A stretch of DNA of 53,786 nucleotides from an uncultured Christensenella sp. (GCA_910579295.1 CAJTTC010000011.1:1-53786); one strand, 5' to 3'; numbered from the stretch's first letter, positions 15,141 through 28,063 are shown. Made by a program: numbers and translations. Notes: a model not told the origin generated them from the sequence alone.

Positions 15141-16319
15141 TCATTTGTTTTTAAGCGCGGCGACGCAATATACGCATATACCGCGTTTTTCGCCTACATA
15201 GCCCAAGCCCTCGCACGTGCCCGCCGCTATCGCAACGCGCTCTCTTGAAGCGCCCGTAAGCTGTTGAACGCGGGATATCATGCCGTCAATGTGAGGGGAG
15301 AGGCGGGGCTTTTCTGCTTGAACGGCTATCGACAGACCGTCCACGACGTATCCCCTTTCGCCGATTAGCTCTACGACTTTCTTTAAAAGCTCGCCGCTGT
15401 CCGCGCCCCTGTAAGCGGGGTCGGAGTCGGGAAAATACCGCCCGATATCGCGCAAGCCCGCCGCCGACAGTATCGCGTCCATAACGGCGTGCAGAGCAAC
15501 GTCGCCGTCGCTGTGCGCTATAAGTCCCTCGTCGCACGGCACTTTAACGCCGCAGAGCATAATAAAATCCTGCTTCTTTCCGAAAGCGTGTACGTCTACT
15601 CCGTAGCCGATTGCGCAACCGTCGGTTTTTACGGCGCTTACAACGTTGGCTTCAAGTCCCTCGAAGTCCTCTTTAAAGGTGAGCTTTCTGTTTGCCGCGC
15701 TCCCGTGAGGACAGATACGGGCGGGGGAAATATAGCGGGAATATACCGACCCGTCGTCAGTGTACTCTCCGCCGTCCGCCATAGCCCTGTCATACGCCGC
15801 CTTGATATCCTTTGAGTAAAATCCCTGCGGGGTCTGAACGGCGAAAACCGTATTTCGCACGGGGATATTGTCTATCCAACCGTCGTTTGCAACTACTACC
15901 GTGTCCGTGGACGGCATAGCTGTTACGCCGCTTCCGAACTCCTTAACGCTTTCTATACAAGCTATGTATTGCTCAACGGAGGTAAAGGGGCGCGCGCCGT
16001 CCTGAATGAGCACAATATCTCCCGTGACGCATTTAAGCGCGTTGTAAACGCTCTCCGTGCGCGTGCTTCCGCCCTCGACCGTCTTTCCGACGAAAGGCGC
16101 GCAAACAGCCGTTATCTCCGCCATATCACGGGGTGTAGCCGTAACTATCAGCTCACCGAGGCTGTCGCCGTTACGCTCTAAGAGGGGCACAAGACGGTTA
16201 ATTCCCGCAACCGTGTAATACAGCGCGTTCGCACCCATAAACGGCACAAGCAGTTTGTTTCTGTCAAATCCCGCGCGTTCGCCCTTGCCCGCCGCGCATA
16301 CGATAACGCTTATCTTCAT
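15141..16319 (-). CDS. ispDF: Bifunctional IspD/IspF (MEP isoprenoid pathway)
   Basis: A 392-residue fusion. The N-terminal IspD part (1-225) has AAGKGERAGFDRNKLLVPF and VLIQDGARPF; it makes CDP-methylerythritol from MEP and CTP. The C-terminal IspF part (about 235-392) begins IGYGVDVHAFG, with the metal-binding Asp and His (DVH), and has AHSDGDVALHAVMDAIL and FPDSDPAYRGADS; it makes the cyclodiphosphate. The middle enzyme IspE is not here. Its ATG overlaps the stop of the PII-like gene (ATGA), so it is translationally coupled. Fused ispDF is known from several lineages including some Clostridia. Confidence 0.96.
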   Translation of the reverse strand: MKISVIVCAAGKGERAGFDRNKLLVPFMGANALYYTVAGINRLVPLLERNGDSLGELIVTATPRDMAEITAVCAPFVGKTVEGGSTRTESVYNALKCVTGDIVLIQDGARPFTSVEQYIACIESVKEFGSGVTAMPSTDTVVVANDGWIDNIPVRNTVFAVQTPQGFYSKDIKAAYDRAMADGGEYTDDGSVYSRYISPARICPHGSAANRKLTFKEDFEGLEANVVSAVKTDGCAIGYGVDVHAFGKKQDFIMLCGVKVPCDEGLIAHSDGDVALHAVMDAILSAAGLRDIGRYFPDSDPAYRGADSGELLKKVVELIGERGYVVDGLSIAVQAEKPRLSPHIDGMISRVQQLTGASRERVAIAAGTCEGLGYVGEKRGICVYCVAALKNK

Positions 16320-16699
16320 TCCGCACTGCCGTCGGAGGGAGCGGGCTGCTCTTTAACTTCCGTCTGTTCCGCGGGCGCGGCTTGGTTGGCGGGGGAGGAT
16401 ATGCCCACGACGTCGTTTACGGGCAGTGAAAAGGCAATGCCCTGTCCGTCCGTTTTTAAGCCTGCGTTGCGGTACAGCGCGTGCAGAACGGCGTCCTTAA
16501 TGGAGGTAGGCACAAGTATCATAACTATTTCTTTGTCGGGCTGAATGGTTATATGGAAGTACTTTTCGGCTTCTTTATTAGCCGTGCCGCGGGCGTGAAT
16601 GACCGTGCCTCCGCGCGCGCCCTCTTCACGGGCGGCGTCCATAACGACGTCGGAGTATCCCGCGTTTACTATACACAAAATGACTTCGTAATCCGACAT
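16316..16699 (-). CDS. PII-like signalling protein (first of pair)
   Basis: A 127-residue protein with a PII-type ferredoxin-like fold pattern. YEVILCIVNAGYSDVVMDAA is strand-helix 1, AREEGARGGTVIHARGT precedes the T-loop region, and EIVMILVPTSIKDAVLHALY is the second half, followed by GQGIAFSLPVNDVVG. The T-loop is short and lacks the uridylylated Tyr context of GlnB/GlnK. The last 30 residues are a Pro/Glu/Ala tail. It sits with a second PII-like gene directly upstream and a DUF1538 membrane protein, an arrangement in which such proteins are thought to gate the transporter. The ligand is unknown. Confidence 0.8.
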   Translation of the reverse strand: MSDYEVILCIVNAGYSDVVMDAAREEGARGGTVIHARGTANKEAEKYFHITIQPDKEIVMILVPTSIKDAVLHALYRNAGLKTDGQGIAFSLPVNDVVGISSPANQAAPAEQTEVKEQPAPSDGSAE

Positions 16700-17122
16700 T
16701 TATTTGTCCTCCTTGACAACCGTCTTGTTGTTGCTTAAAAATCCGAATAGCAGTTTGCCTATCACGCTCGTTACGGATATCGTAAATGCAATGCCCTTGC
16801 CGTTTTTTACCGTGTTGAATTTTTCTTCGAGAGTATGCAACGCGTCGGGCAGTTTGTTCTCCTGAATAATGCTCAATATCACGACCTTTTCCGTGTCCGT
16901 CAAGCCGAGATAGCGCAAAGTTTTGGCGTCCGCCGTGCCGTTGGCAAGCGCTACGGTCTGCATATTTACGTCGAACGACTGTATTAAGTCGGTGTAATAT
17001 TCCGCCTTACTCCTTGCGACGACGGTGACAAGCAGTTCAAGTCGGTTTGAAGTTACCGTGTTGGTGTTCGCCGCTGTCTTAACGGCTTTTCTTTTTTCTT
17101 TGATTTTAAATTTGTCGGGCAT
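16700..17122 (-). CDS. PII-like signalling protein (second of pair)
   Basis: A 140-residue protein with a basic N-terminus (FKIKEKRKAVKTAA) and a PII-like core: LELLVTVVARSKAEYYTDLI, then MQTVALANGTADAK and EKVVILSIIQENKLPDALHT, ending with GKGIAFTISVTSVIGKLLFG. It differs from its neighbour in both the T-loop and the C-terminus, so the pair may form a hetero-oligomer or serve two halves of the duplicated DUF1538 protein. It follows the DUF1538 gene by 21 nt and abuts the other PII-like gene with no gap. Confidence 0.75.
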   Translation of the reverse strand: MPDKFKIKEKRKAVKTAANTNTVTSNRLELLVTVVARSKAEYYTDLIQSFDVNMQTVALANGTADAKTLRYLGLTDTEKVVILSIIQENKLPDALHTLEEKFNTVKNGKGIAFTISVTSVIGKLLFGFLSNNKTVVKEDK

Positions 17123-17143
17123 AATTCTACCTCGTAATTGGCG

Positions 17144-18712
17144 TTATTTAAAGTAAATAATCTGTTCGTCGTCGGCGGCGATAATGCGGCGCATAGTAAT
17201 CTTTGCCCGCACCTTAGCCGACATAACCGCCTTAAAGCCGAGCAGCTGAATCGTGATAAGGGGCGTCATCGCGACCATTGCCACAACGCCGAAAGCAAGT
17301 CCGTAGATACTTTGGTAGTGTCCGCCCGTTCCGTTCGCTTCCAAAATTACGCCGCCCGCGCCGATAATGAGCGGGAGGATAAAGCTCGACGTGAGCGGAC
17401 CGCTTGCAACGCCGCCCGAGTCGAAGGCTATCGCCGTGTAAATCTTTGGAACGAAGAACGAAAGCCCGAGCGAAATGAGATAACCGGGGATAAGATAGAA
17501 CAAAATCGAGAAGTTGAAAATCATTCTTATCGCCGAAAGACCTATGGATATGCCCACGGCAACGGACAGCGCGACGAGCATCTCGATCTTTTTAACGCCG
17601 CCGTTTGTTATCTCTTCGACCTGTTTATTGAGGACGTGTACGGCGGGCTCTGCAAGGACGACCACCATACCGAGTATCAAGCCGAGCACGACGAGAAGCG
17701 TTTGGTTCGACTGAGCAATCTGAGTGCCTATCTTAAAGCCTACGGGCATAAATCCGACTTTTACGGCAATGAGGAATATGACGAGCCCGAAGAACGTGTA
17801 GCCAATTCCTATCGCAATCCGTATCAGCTTCTGCTTGGGAAGCTTTAAAACGGTAAACTGTAAAACGAGGAAGAACGCCACGATCAGTGCAAGCGCAAGC
17901 GCGACTTCCTTCACCGTGTTTAAAACCGTCAGTCCGAAGTTAGAGCCTATGTAATTGCCTATCTCATAAATGGAGGTGTCGTAGCTTCCGAGCTCGCCGC
18001 TTGTCGTAAGCGAAAGCGCCATTACGGCAATGATAGGACCTGCGGAACAGAGCGCAATCAGACCGAATGAGTTTTCGTTTGCGTCGCGCCCGCCTATTGT
18101 CGCCGAAATGCCCACGCCGAGCGCCATTATAAACGGTACGGTTATAGGACCTGTCGTAACCCCGCCCGAGTCGAACGACAAAGGGATAAGCCCGAGCTTG
18201 CCGTTTTCCGCCATAATCGCGCACAGCGCAAACAGCATAAGATAGAAAAACATTACAAGCGACGACAAGTCCTTGTGGAAGATTATTTTGAGCACGGCTA
18301 TCACGAGGAAAATTCCGACGCCCACGCCGACGGTTATTATCAGCAGCCACTTGCCGACCGTTCCGCCGCCCGGCATAATATCTTTAACCTGTTCGCCGAG
18401 AACGGAGAGGTCGGGCTCTGCAACGGTTATCAGCAAGCCCATAACAAAGCAGACGGAGAGGAGCACGAGCACCTTCTTGCTCTTCGTCAGACCCGAACCG
18501 ACGTGCTCGCCCATAGGAGTCATTGCAAGGTCTGCGCCGAGGTTGAAGAGGGCTATGCCCAAAATCAGCCCGACGGCGGACAATACGAACGCTACAGTCT
18601 CCGTCGTCGTAAGCGTGGCGAGCGGAGTAAACGAAATTATCAGCACTATGACGGTTACGGGTAAAACCGAAACAACCGCCTCTTTCAGTTTGGAGAGTAA
18701 TATTTTCAACAT
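17144..18712 (-). CDS. DUF1538 membrane protein with internal duplication (putative transporter)
   Basis: A 522-residue integral membrane protein with 12 or more hydrophobic segments. Two halves repeat the same signatures: VAEPDLSVLGEQV and LAEPAVHVLNKQV, then FDSGGVTTGPITVPF and FDSGGVASGPLTSSF. This is the two-repeat DUF1538 layout. The duplicated acidic and Gly-Gly motifs in membrane re-entrant positions suggest an ion or small-molecule transporter, though none has a firm assigned substrate that I know of. The two PII-like genes immediately downstream are the likely regulators. GATATC-containing repeats at 18777-18798 lie in its promoter region. Confidence 0.85.
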   Translation of the reverse strand: MLKILLSKLKEAVVSVLPVTVIVLIISFTPLATLTTTETVAFVLSAVGLILGIALFNLGADLAMTPMGEHVGSGLTKSKKVLVLLSVCFVMGLLITVAEPDLSVLGEQVKDIMPGGGTVGKWLLIITVGVGVGIFLVIAVLKIIFHKDLSSLVMFFYLMLFALCAIMAENGKLGLIPLSFDSGGVTTGPITVPFIMALGVGISATIGGRDANENSFGLIALCSAGPIIAVMALSLTTSGELGSYDTSIYEIGNYIGSNFGLTVLNTVKEVALALALIVAFFLVLQFTVLKLPKQKLIRIAIGIGYTFFGLVIFLIAVKVGFMPVGFKIGTQIAQSNQTLLVVLGLILGMVVVLAEPAVHVLNKQVEEITNGGVKKIEMLVALSVAVGISIGLSAIRMIFNFSILFYLIPGYLISLGLSFFVPKIYTAIAFDSGGVASGPLTSSFILPLIIGAGGVILEANGTGGHYQSIYGLAFGVVAMVAMTPLITIQLLGFKAVMSAKVRAKITMRRIIAADDEQIIYFK

Positions 18713-18831
18713 AGGGCTTTATCCGACCTTGTTCCGAGTATGATTTGCGCGGGCGCTTTTTTTCTGCGCGCGCGCTTGATATCCAATATATGATATCACA
18801 AAAATTTCGCGCTTGCAAAGAAATAAGCGCG

Positions 18832-19077
18832 TTAATCGTTTACAATTTCGTAAAGGGAGGCGGCTTCGTCCTTTTTAACCGTTTCCTTAACGTTTAAAAT
18901 TCTGAACTTCAAAACGCCGCTCGCGTAGTCTATTTCAACCACGTCGCCCACCTTGACGGGGTGGGAGGGCTTGACCTCTCTGCCGTTTATTATTACCTTG
19001 CCGCCGTCGCACGCCTCGCGCGCAACAGTACGCCGCTTCAATATTCTCGATACCTTTAAAAATTTGTCTATGCGCAT
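18832..19077 (-). CDS. rqcP: S4-domain RNA-binding protein RqcP (YabO)
   Basis: An 81-residue S4 protein: MRIDKFLKVSRILKRRTVAR, then DGGKVIINGREVKPSHPVKVG and DVVEIDYASGVLKFRIL. Length and sequence match the RqcP/YabO branch of Hsp15-like proteins, which bind stalled 50S-peptidyl-tRNA complexes and assist RqcH in C-terminal alanine tailing. GAAAGGAGTTTTTT precedes the ATG. A CGCGCTT / AAGCGCG hairpin at 18812-18835 overlaps its stop and may terminate. It is divergent from the rpoB transcript. It works in the same ribosome-rescue field as the tmRNA at 36220. Confidence 0.88.
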   Translation of the reverse strand: MRIDKFLKVSRILKRRTVAREACDGGKVIINGREVKPSHPVKVGDVVEIDYASGVLKFRILNVKETVKKDEAASLYEIVND

Positions 19078-19161
19078 AAAAAACTCCTTTCGCTTATTCG
19101 GAGGATTTGCCCGACGCGATTATATTAAAAAAATAAAAAAGCTTCGATTGGCAAAAATTGC

Positions 19162-19190
19162 TTGACAGCTTTCGTTGACTGTTTTATAAT
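19162..19190 (+). promoter_or_regulatory. Consensus promoter of rpoBC
   Basis: TTGACA at 19162-19167, exactly 17 bp, TATAAT at 19185-19190. A perfect sigma-A promoter, the only strong one between rqcP and rpoB. Confidence 0.85.
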
Positions 19191-19196
19191 ACTATT

Positions 19197-19592
19197 CTGT
19201 ATTACAATGCGCTTAATGCCCTTATCTGCATTTTTATCAGCCGAACGGCTTGTTAAATAATGTCGGGAAAGGTCGCTCAACGCAGTAAATTATACATTAT
19301 TCTATTAAATATGTAAAGGGTTACGGGCAAATTCTTTCAAGCGAAAAAATATTTTTGCGGCGGATTGCTTGTCAAGAGGGCGAAAAAAATTTTTTTCAGC
19401 CCGCCTCACTACCGCTGAATAAAGATTGCGGCGGGAGGTCGAAGCCCTTAAAACCGTACGGCTTACTTTCCGACCCGAGGGAAAGAAACCGACGGGAAAC
19501 TAATTTCCGAAACGTAAGATTTTTTGCGGTGAAAAGATATAAACGCATAATCGCCAACACGTGAAATAAATAATCAAGGAGTAAGTATTTTA
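19197..19592 (+). promoter_or_regulatory. 400-nt untranslated leader of rpoB
   Basis: No convincing gene lies between the promoter and the rpoB ATG. The leader holds a 16-bp palindrome (eight-base arms GAAAAAAA / TTTTTTTC, 19382-19397) enclosed by GGGC / GCCC, GCGGCGGGAGG at about 19428, and repeated CCGACCCGAGGG / CCGACGGG elements near 19470-19500. A ribosomal L10 autogenous site would normally lie before rplJL, which is absent here. It may carry feedback or growth-rate control of RNA polymerase synthesis. The reading frame at 19355-19564 inside it has no ribosome site. Confidence 0.4.
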
Positions 19593-22500
19593 ATGAATTT
19601 ACCCGTTCACAGGTATGGCAAAACCGAGAGAAGAAAGTTCGGCAAAATCAACGAGGTTATCGACATTCCCGACCTTGTTGAAATTCAGAAGGCGAGCTAT
19701 TCGACTTTCATTGACGAGGGCATAGGCGAGGTTTTCGAAGATTTTTCGCCCATTACGGACTATTCCGACCACTTCGAGCTCTATTTCCTCAATCATTGGT
19801 TTGACGAGAAACCAAAGTACGACGAAAAGGAGTGCCGCAACCGCGACGCAACGTACGCGCTTCCCCTGCACGTCAAGGTAAGGCTCGTAAACAAGGTAAA
19901 GGACGAGGTTATCGACCAGGACGTCTTTATGGGCGAGTTCCCCTTAATGACGGACAGCGGTTCGTTTATAATCAACGGCGCGGAGCGCGTTATCGTATCT
20001 CAGCTCGTCCGTTCCCCCGGCTCGTACAACGCTATGGAGAGGGACAAGACGGGCAAGGAAATGTACGGCACGACCGTTATCCCCAACCGCGGCGCGTGGC
20101 TCGAATTCGAGCAGGACGCTCAGGGCGTACAGTGGGTACACGTCGACAGAAAGCGTAAAATCTGTTCCACCGTTCTTTTAAGGTCGTTGGGCTTCGGCTC
20201 TGACAGAGCGCTTATGGATTTGTTCGCCGACGACAAGATGATTGAAAATACCATTGCCAAGGACTCCACCAAGTCCGAGAGCGACGGTCTTATCGAGCTT
20301 TACAGAAGGCTCCGTCCCGGCGAAGTTCCAACGGAAGCTTCCGTCCGTCAGCACCTCAACAACCTCTTCTTCGACCAGAGAAGATACGACGTTGCAAAGG
20401 TCGGCAGATACAAATTCAACAAAAAGCTCAATCTCGCATACCGTCTGCACGGCTGTAAGCTTGCCGACGACATATTCAACCCCGAAACGGGCGAGATTAT
20501 TGCAAAGGCGGGCGAAACCGTTTCCGACGATAAGGCGGTTGAAATTCAGGACGCGGGCATTAACGAAGTGTTCGTTCTCGTTTCCGACCGCGAGCAGGGC
20601 GAGATAAGGCACAAGATTATTGCCAACAATACGGTTAATTTCAGCGCGCTTTCCCCGAAGAGCGCAAAGACTTTCGGGCTTCTTCCCACCGTATATTATC
20701 CCAACTTCGCGTTTATGAAGAAGATTGCCGAGGAATGCAGATCGGCTTCGTGCGAGGACGTGGCAAGCAAGTATATCGACGAAATCAACGCTCTTTACTA
20801 CACCGTAGAGATCGAGGAAGCCGAGGACGAAAAGCCCGAGGAGAAGAAGAACCGCGAAAAGCGCAGAGAACAGCGCATAAGATTTGTCGAAGCCTGCAAG
20901 GTGTTCGCTCACCTGTTGGAGAGCGACAAGGACGTGCTCGACGCCGACGAGAAGAAGGCTATTAAGCCCATAATCGAAAAGCTCAACCACAAGCACATTA
21001 CGGTCGACGATATCGTTGCGGCGATTTCCTCCAACATAGATTTGCAGTACGGCATAGGCACTATCGACAACATCGACCACCTCGGCAACCGCCGCGTGCG
21101 TTCGGTGGGAGAGCTGCTTACAAACCAGCTCCGCATAGGTATATCCCGTCTTGAAAAACTCATAAAAGAGAGAATGGCAACGCAGGACGCAATGAGCGTT
21201 ACCCCCTCGGGACTTGTCAACGTCCGTCCCGTATCTGCGGTTATAAGGGAGTTCTTCGGCTCTTCACAGCTCTCGCAGTTTATGGACCAGACGAACCCCG
21301 CGGCAGAGCTCACGCACAAGCGTAAGCTGTCGGCGTTGGGCCCCGGCGGTCTTAACCGCGACAGAGCGACGTTCGAGGTGCGCGACGTTCACCACTCGCA
21401 TTACGGCAGACTGTGCCCCATAGAAACCCCCGAAGGTCAGAACATAGGTCTTATCTCTTCGCTTGCGACCTTCTCCAAGGTCAACGAGTACGGCTTTATT
21501 ATGAGCCCGTACAGAAAGGTCATAAAGGACGAAAACGGCGTTGCTACCGTGACCGACCACGTAGACTATCTCACTGCGGACGAAGAGGATAAATACATTG
21601 TGGCGCAGGCAAACGAGCCGCTCGACGAAAACAACCACTTCATCAACGCGCACGTAGGCTGCCGTCATCAGGATTTGATTACGCAGCTCACGCCCGACCA
21701 TATGGACTATATGGACGTCAGCCCCAAACAGCTCGTTTCGGTTGCTACGGCGCTCATTCCTTTCCTTGAAAACGACGATACCAACCGTGCGTTGATGGGC
21801 TCGAACATGCAGCGTCAGGCTGTTCCCCTTATGAAGACGGAGAGCGCGATTGTCGCAACGGGTATAGAGGCGGCTATTGCGAGGGACAGCGGCGTTATAG
21901 TACGCGCAAAGAACGCGGGCGTCGTTGTCGGAAGCGCTTCCGACTGCATCAGGATAAGAGAGGACAACGGCTTAGTCGTTGAGTACAAGCTCAAAAAGTT
22001 CGAGCGTTCCAATCAGAACACGTGCTTAAATCAGCGCCCCATAGTCAACACGGGCGACAGAGTGGAGGCGGGTGAAATTATAGCCGACGGCCCCTCAACA
22101 AATAACGGCGAGCTTGCTCTCGGCAAGAACATTCTTATAGGTTATATGGAATGGGAGGGCTATAACTACGAGGACGCTATCCTCATAAGCGAAAAGCTTG
22201 TGCAGGACGACGTGTTCACGTCCATTCATATCGAAGAGCACGAAACCGAAGCGAGAGATACAAAGCTCGGCGATGAAGAAATCACACGCGATATCCCCAA
22301 CGTGGGCGAGGACGCGTTGAAGGATCTCGACGAAAACGGTATAGTAAGAATAGGCGCGGAGGTTCAGCCGGGCGACATTCTCGTAGGTAAGGTTACTCCC
22401 AAGGGCGAAACCGAGCTTACCCCCGAAGAAAGACTTTTACGCGCGATATTCGGCGAAAAGGCAAGAGAAGTAAGGGATACTTCGCTGAAAGTACCTCACG

Positions 22501-23657
22501 GCGAGGGCGGTATTGTCGTTGACGTAAAGGTATTCACAAGGGAGAACAAGGACGAGCTTTCACCGGGCGTTTCCAAATTGGTGCGCGTATATATTGCGCA
22601 GAAGAGGAAAGTGCAGGTCGGCGACAAGATGGCGGGACGTCACGGAAACAAGGGCGTTATTTCCCGAGTGCTTCCTCAGGCGGATATGCCTTTCCTTGCG
22701 GACGGCACTCCCCTGCAAATCGTGCTCAACCCCCTCGGCGTTCCCTCGCGTATGAATATCGGACAGGTTCTCGAAGTGCATCTCGGTTTGGTCTGCAAAC
22801 AGCTCGGCTGGAAGATTGCGACGCCCGTATTCGACGGCGCGACAGAGCAGGACATCAAGGCGCTGTTCAACGAAAACAACATAGTCAACCCCGAAGGTAA
22901 GGTTGACGGCAAAATTCAGGTATACGACGGCAGAACGGGCGAGCCCTTCGAAAACAGGGTAACCGTAGGCGTTCAGTATATGATTAAGCTCATTCACCTT
23001 GTCGACGACAAAATCCACGCGCGTTCAATCGGACCTTACAGTCTGGTTACGCAGCAGCCCCTCGGCGGTAAAGCGCAGTTCGGCGGTCAGCGTTTCGGCG
23101 AAATGGAGGTCTGGGCGCTCGAAGCTTACGGCGCGGCGCACGTGTTGCAGGAAATTCTTACCGTTAAATCGGACGATATTGTCGGACGTGTCAAGACGTA
23201 CGAGAGCATAGTAAAGGGCAACAACATTTCCGAGCCCGGCATTCCCGAAGCGTTTAAGGTATTGCTCAAAGAATTGCAGTCCCTCGCGCTCGACGTCAAG
23301 GTGCTCACCGAAAACAACGAGGAGCTGATTATCCACGAGCTTGACGAGGACGACGAAGCTATTCCCAACGCCAAAGTCAGAGAGGCAGAGGACAGGGAGA
23401 GAGAACTTCCCGAAGAGGAATTCGACATTACCTCAGACGACGAAGACGAGGACGAAGAGCTCGAAGATATTTCGCTGTTCGAGAGCGACGACGATGACGA
23501 CGGCTTCGTATCCAAGGAGCTCTTCTCCGACGAGGATATGGACGACTTCGGCGACGACGATGATTTGGGCGACAAATTCACACTCTTTGACGACGAGGAC
23601 GAAGAGGGCGACGATGACGGCGACGGCGATTTGACCGACGGCGGGGACGACGAGTAA
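19593..23657 (+). CDS. rpoB: RNA polymerase beta subunit
   Basis: 1354 residues, start chosen after AAGGAGTAAGTATTTTA. All conserved blocks are present: MTDSGSFIINGAERVIVSQL near 115; the rifampicin region FFGSSQLSQFMDQTN plus KRKLSALGPGGL (about 553-590) with sensitive-type residues at the usual resistance positions; GYNYEDAILISEKL near 855; and KRKVQVGDKMAGRHGNKGVI near 1010. The last 90 residues are an extremely acidic tail (runs such as DDEDEDEELED and DGDGDLTDGGDDE), not part of the conserved fold and unusually long. With rpoC it forms the catalytic core. It is not preceded by rplJ-rplL, the usual arrangement. Confidence 0.98.
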   Translation: MNLPVHRYGKTERRKFGKINEVIDIPDLVEIQKASYSTFIDEGIGEVFEDFSPITDYSDHFELYFLNHWFDEKPKYDEKECRNRDATYALPLHVKVRLVNKVKDEVIDQDVFMGEFPLMTDSGSFIINGAERVIVSQLVRSPGSYNAMERDKTGKEMYGTTVIPNRGAWLEFEQDAQGVQWVHVDRKRKICSTVLLRSLGFGSDRALMDLFADDKMIENTIAKDSTKSESDGLIELYRRLRPGEVPTEASVRQHLNNLFFDQRRYDVAKVGRYKFNKKLNLAYRLHGCKLADDIFNPETGEIIAKAGETVSDDKAVEIQDAGINEVFVLVSDREQGEIRHKIIANNTVNFSALSPKSAKTFGLLPTVYYPNFAFMKKIAEECRSASCEDVASKYIDEINALYYTVEIEEAEDEKPEEKKNREKRREQRIRFVEACKVFAHLLESDKDVLDADEKKAIKPIIEKLNHKHITVDDIVAAISSNIDLQYGIGTIDNIDHLGNRRVRSVGELLTNQLRIGISRLEKLIKERMATQDAMSVTPSGLVNVRPVSAVIREFFGSSQLSQFMDQTNPAAELTHKRKLSALGPGGLNRDRATFEVRDVHHSHYGRLCPIETPEGQNIGLISSLATFSKVNEYGFIMSPYRKVIKDENGVATVTDHVDYLTADEEDKYIVAQANEPLDENNHFINAHVGCRHQDLITQLTPDHMDYMDVSPKQLVSVATALIPFLENDDTNRALMGSNMQRQAVPLMKTESAIVATGIEAAIARDSGVIVRAKNAGVVVGSASDCIRIREDNGLVVEYKLKKFERSNQNTCLNQRPIVNTGDRVEAGEIIADGPSTNNGELALGKNILIGYMEWEGYNYEDAILISEKLVQDDVFTSIHIEEHETEARDTKLGDEEITRDIPNVGEDALKDLDENGIVRIGAEVQPGDILVGKVTPKGETELTPEERLLRAIFGEKAREVRDTSLKVPHGEGGIVVDVKVFTRENKDELSPGVSKLVRVYIAQKRKVQVGDKMAGRHGNKGVISRVLPQADMPFLADGTPLQIVLNPLGVPSRMNIGQVLEVHLGLVCKQLGWKIATPVFDGATEQDIKALFNENNIVNPEGKVDGKIQVYDGRTGEPFENRVTVGVQYMIKLIHLVDDKIHARSIGPYSLVTQQPLGGKAQFGGQRFGEMEVWALEAYGAAHVLQEILTVKSDDIVGRVKTYESIVKGNNISEPGIPEAFKVLLKELQSLALDVKVLTENNEELIIHELDEDDEAIPNAKVREAEDRERELPEEEFDITSDDEDEDEELEDISLFESDDDDDGFVSKELFSDEDMDDFGDDDDLGDKFTLFDDEDEEGDDDGDGDLTDGGDDE

Positions 23658-23673
23658 ACGGGAGGTATAACAG

Positions 23674-27345
<3,672 letters not shown>

Positions 27346-27356
27346 AATTCAATAAC

Positions 27357-27384
27357 AAACGGCGGGAAGTTATTCCCGCCGTTT
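27357..27384 (+). terminator. Intrinsic terminator after rpoC
   Basis: AAACGGCGGGAA / TTCCCGCCGTTT with loop GTTA, followed by TTATAT. A perfect 12-bp stem beginning 12 nt after the stop. Confidence 0.93.
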
Positions 27385-27403
27385 TTATATAAGGAGTATT
27401 TTT

Positions 27404-27448
27404 ATGGCTGATTTTGAAGATTTTTCGCTCTGTTTATCTGCTCAATAA
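27404..27448 (+). CDS. 14-codon orphan reading frame with strong ribosome site
   Basis: AAGGAGTATTTTT precedes the ATG, and the frame reads MADFEDFSLCLSAQ then TAA. It sits just past the rpoC terminator, where other Clostridia continue with the str operon. It may be the start of a gene truncated when this junction was rearranged, or a by-product. No function is proposed. The rest of 27449-27562 shows nothing recognisable. Confidence 0.3.
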   Translation: MADFEDFSLCLSAQ

Positions 27449-27562
27449 ACTGGAATTGAATTATTTTTTCTTTTCAAATACTCCAAGCTACCACTGCGCC
27501 ACAAAAAATTTTTTTCATAATATTAAGTCCCCTATTTAGTCTTGACCTTATAAATCCCGAAT

Positions 27563-28063
27563 TTATAAAACTCGCTGAGCTACAACCACAGTATAGTTAT
27601 CCGTGTCATATGTAATCCCCGTCTCCTTAAAATTGTTTTTATGCCAAAAATGCTCTGCCTGGGGATTGCCTTTAACCCAGCCAAGCCGTACACTCGAAAG
27701 CCTGATGCTGGCCAGATAACGGCATAAATCGTCAATAATACTGCTTCCAATTCCAGCATTTTGAGTCGATACCGCTGTCATAAAAAAGCCTATGAAAGCA
27801 GTTTTTTCATTAGGGTATGCCATAATAAAATCCATTACAGCAATCAATTCTTCACCTTTGTAGTACCCCACATAATATTTGTCGCACGTTTCTTTATTTG
27901 GAGGCAAGGCTTTCATATCATCAAGAATACTCTGTTCTGTCACAAATGGTGGACAGTATTGGTAATACAAATCATTTTTGCTGCACAGTAAATATATATC
28001 TGCGACATCCGCTTTTTCCATGCGGCGTACAGTATAATCATTAGAGAAAAGAGATATATCCAT
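27563..28063 (-). CDS. GNAT-family N-acetyltransferase
   Basis: A 166-residue protein. ATG at 28063 is preferred to the GTG at 28072, which overlaps the AGAGGTG ribosome site. The core is typical GNAT: YTVRRMEKADVADIYLLCS at the start, YVGYYKGEELIAVMDFIMAY as strands 2-4, and the acetyl-CoA loop region QNAGIGSSIIDDLCRYLA, then VRLGWVKGNPQAEHFWHKNN. The cytoplasmic substrate is unknown. Codon use is more AT-rich than in the flanking rpoC and DUF368 genes, so recent acquisition is possible. It lies between the broken fragment at 28175 and the orphan frame at 27404. Confidence 0.85.
   Translation of the reverse strand: MDISLFSNDYTVRRMEKADVADIYLLCSKNDLYYQYCPPFVTEQSILDDMKALPPNKETCDKYYVGYYKGEELIAVMDFIMAYPNEKTAFIGFFMTAVSTQNAGIGSSIIDDLCRYLASIRLSSVRLGWVKGNPQAEHFWHKNNFKETGITYDTDNYTVVVAQRVL

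Noticed and set aside
19355..19564. A 69-codon frame in the rpoB leader
   Set aside because: It has no ribosome site, low-complexity basic composition and overlaps palindromic leader structure.
19197..19592. Ribosomal protein L10 leader
   Set aside because: The rplJ-rplL genes are absent here and I could not recognise the L10 binding kink-turn pattern.
20178..21080. Long antisense frames inside rpoB (and similar ones opposite MATE, DUF1538, malic enzyme and rpoC)
   Set aside because: These are shadows produced by the codon bias of the genuine gene on the other strand.
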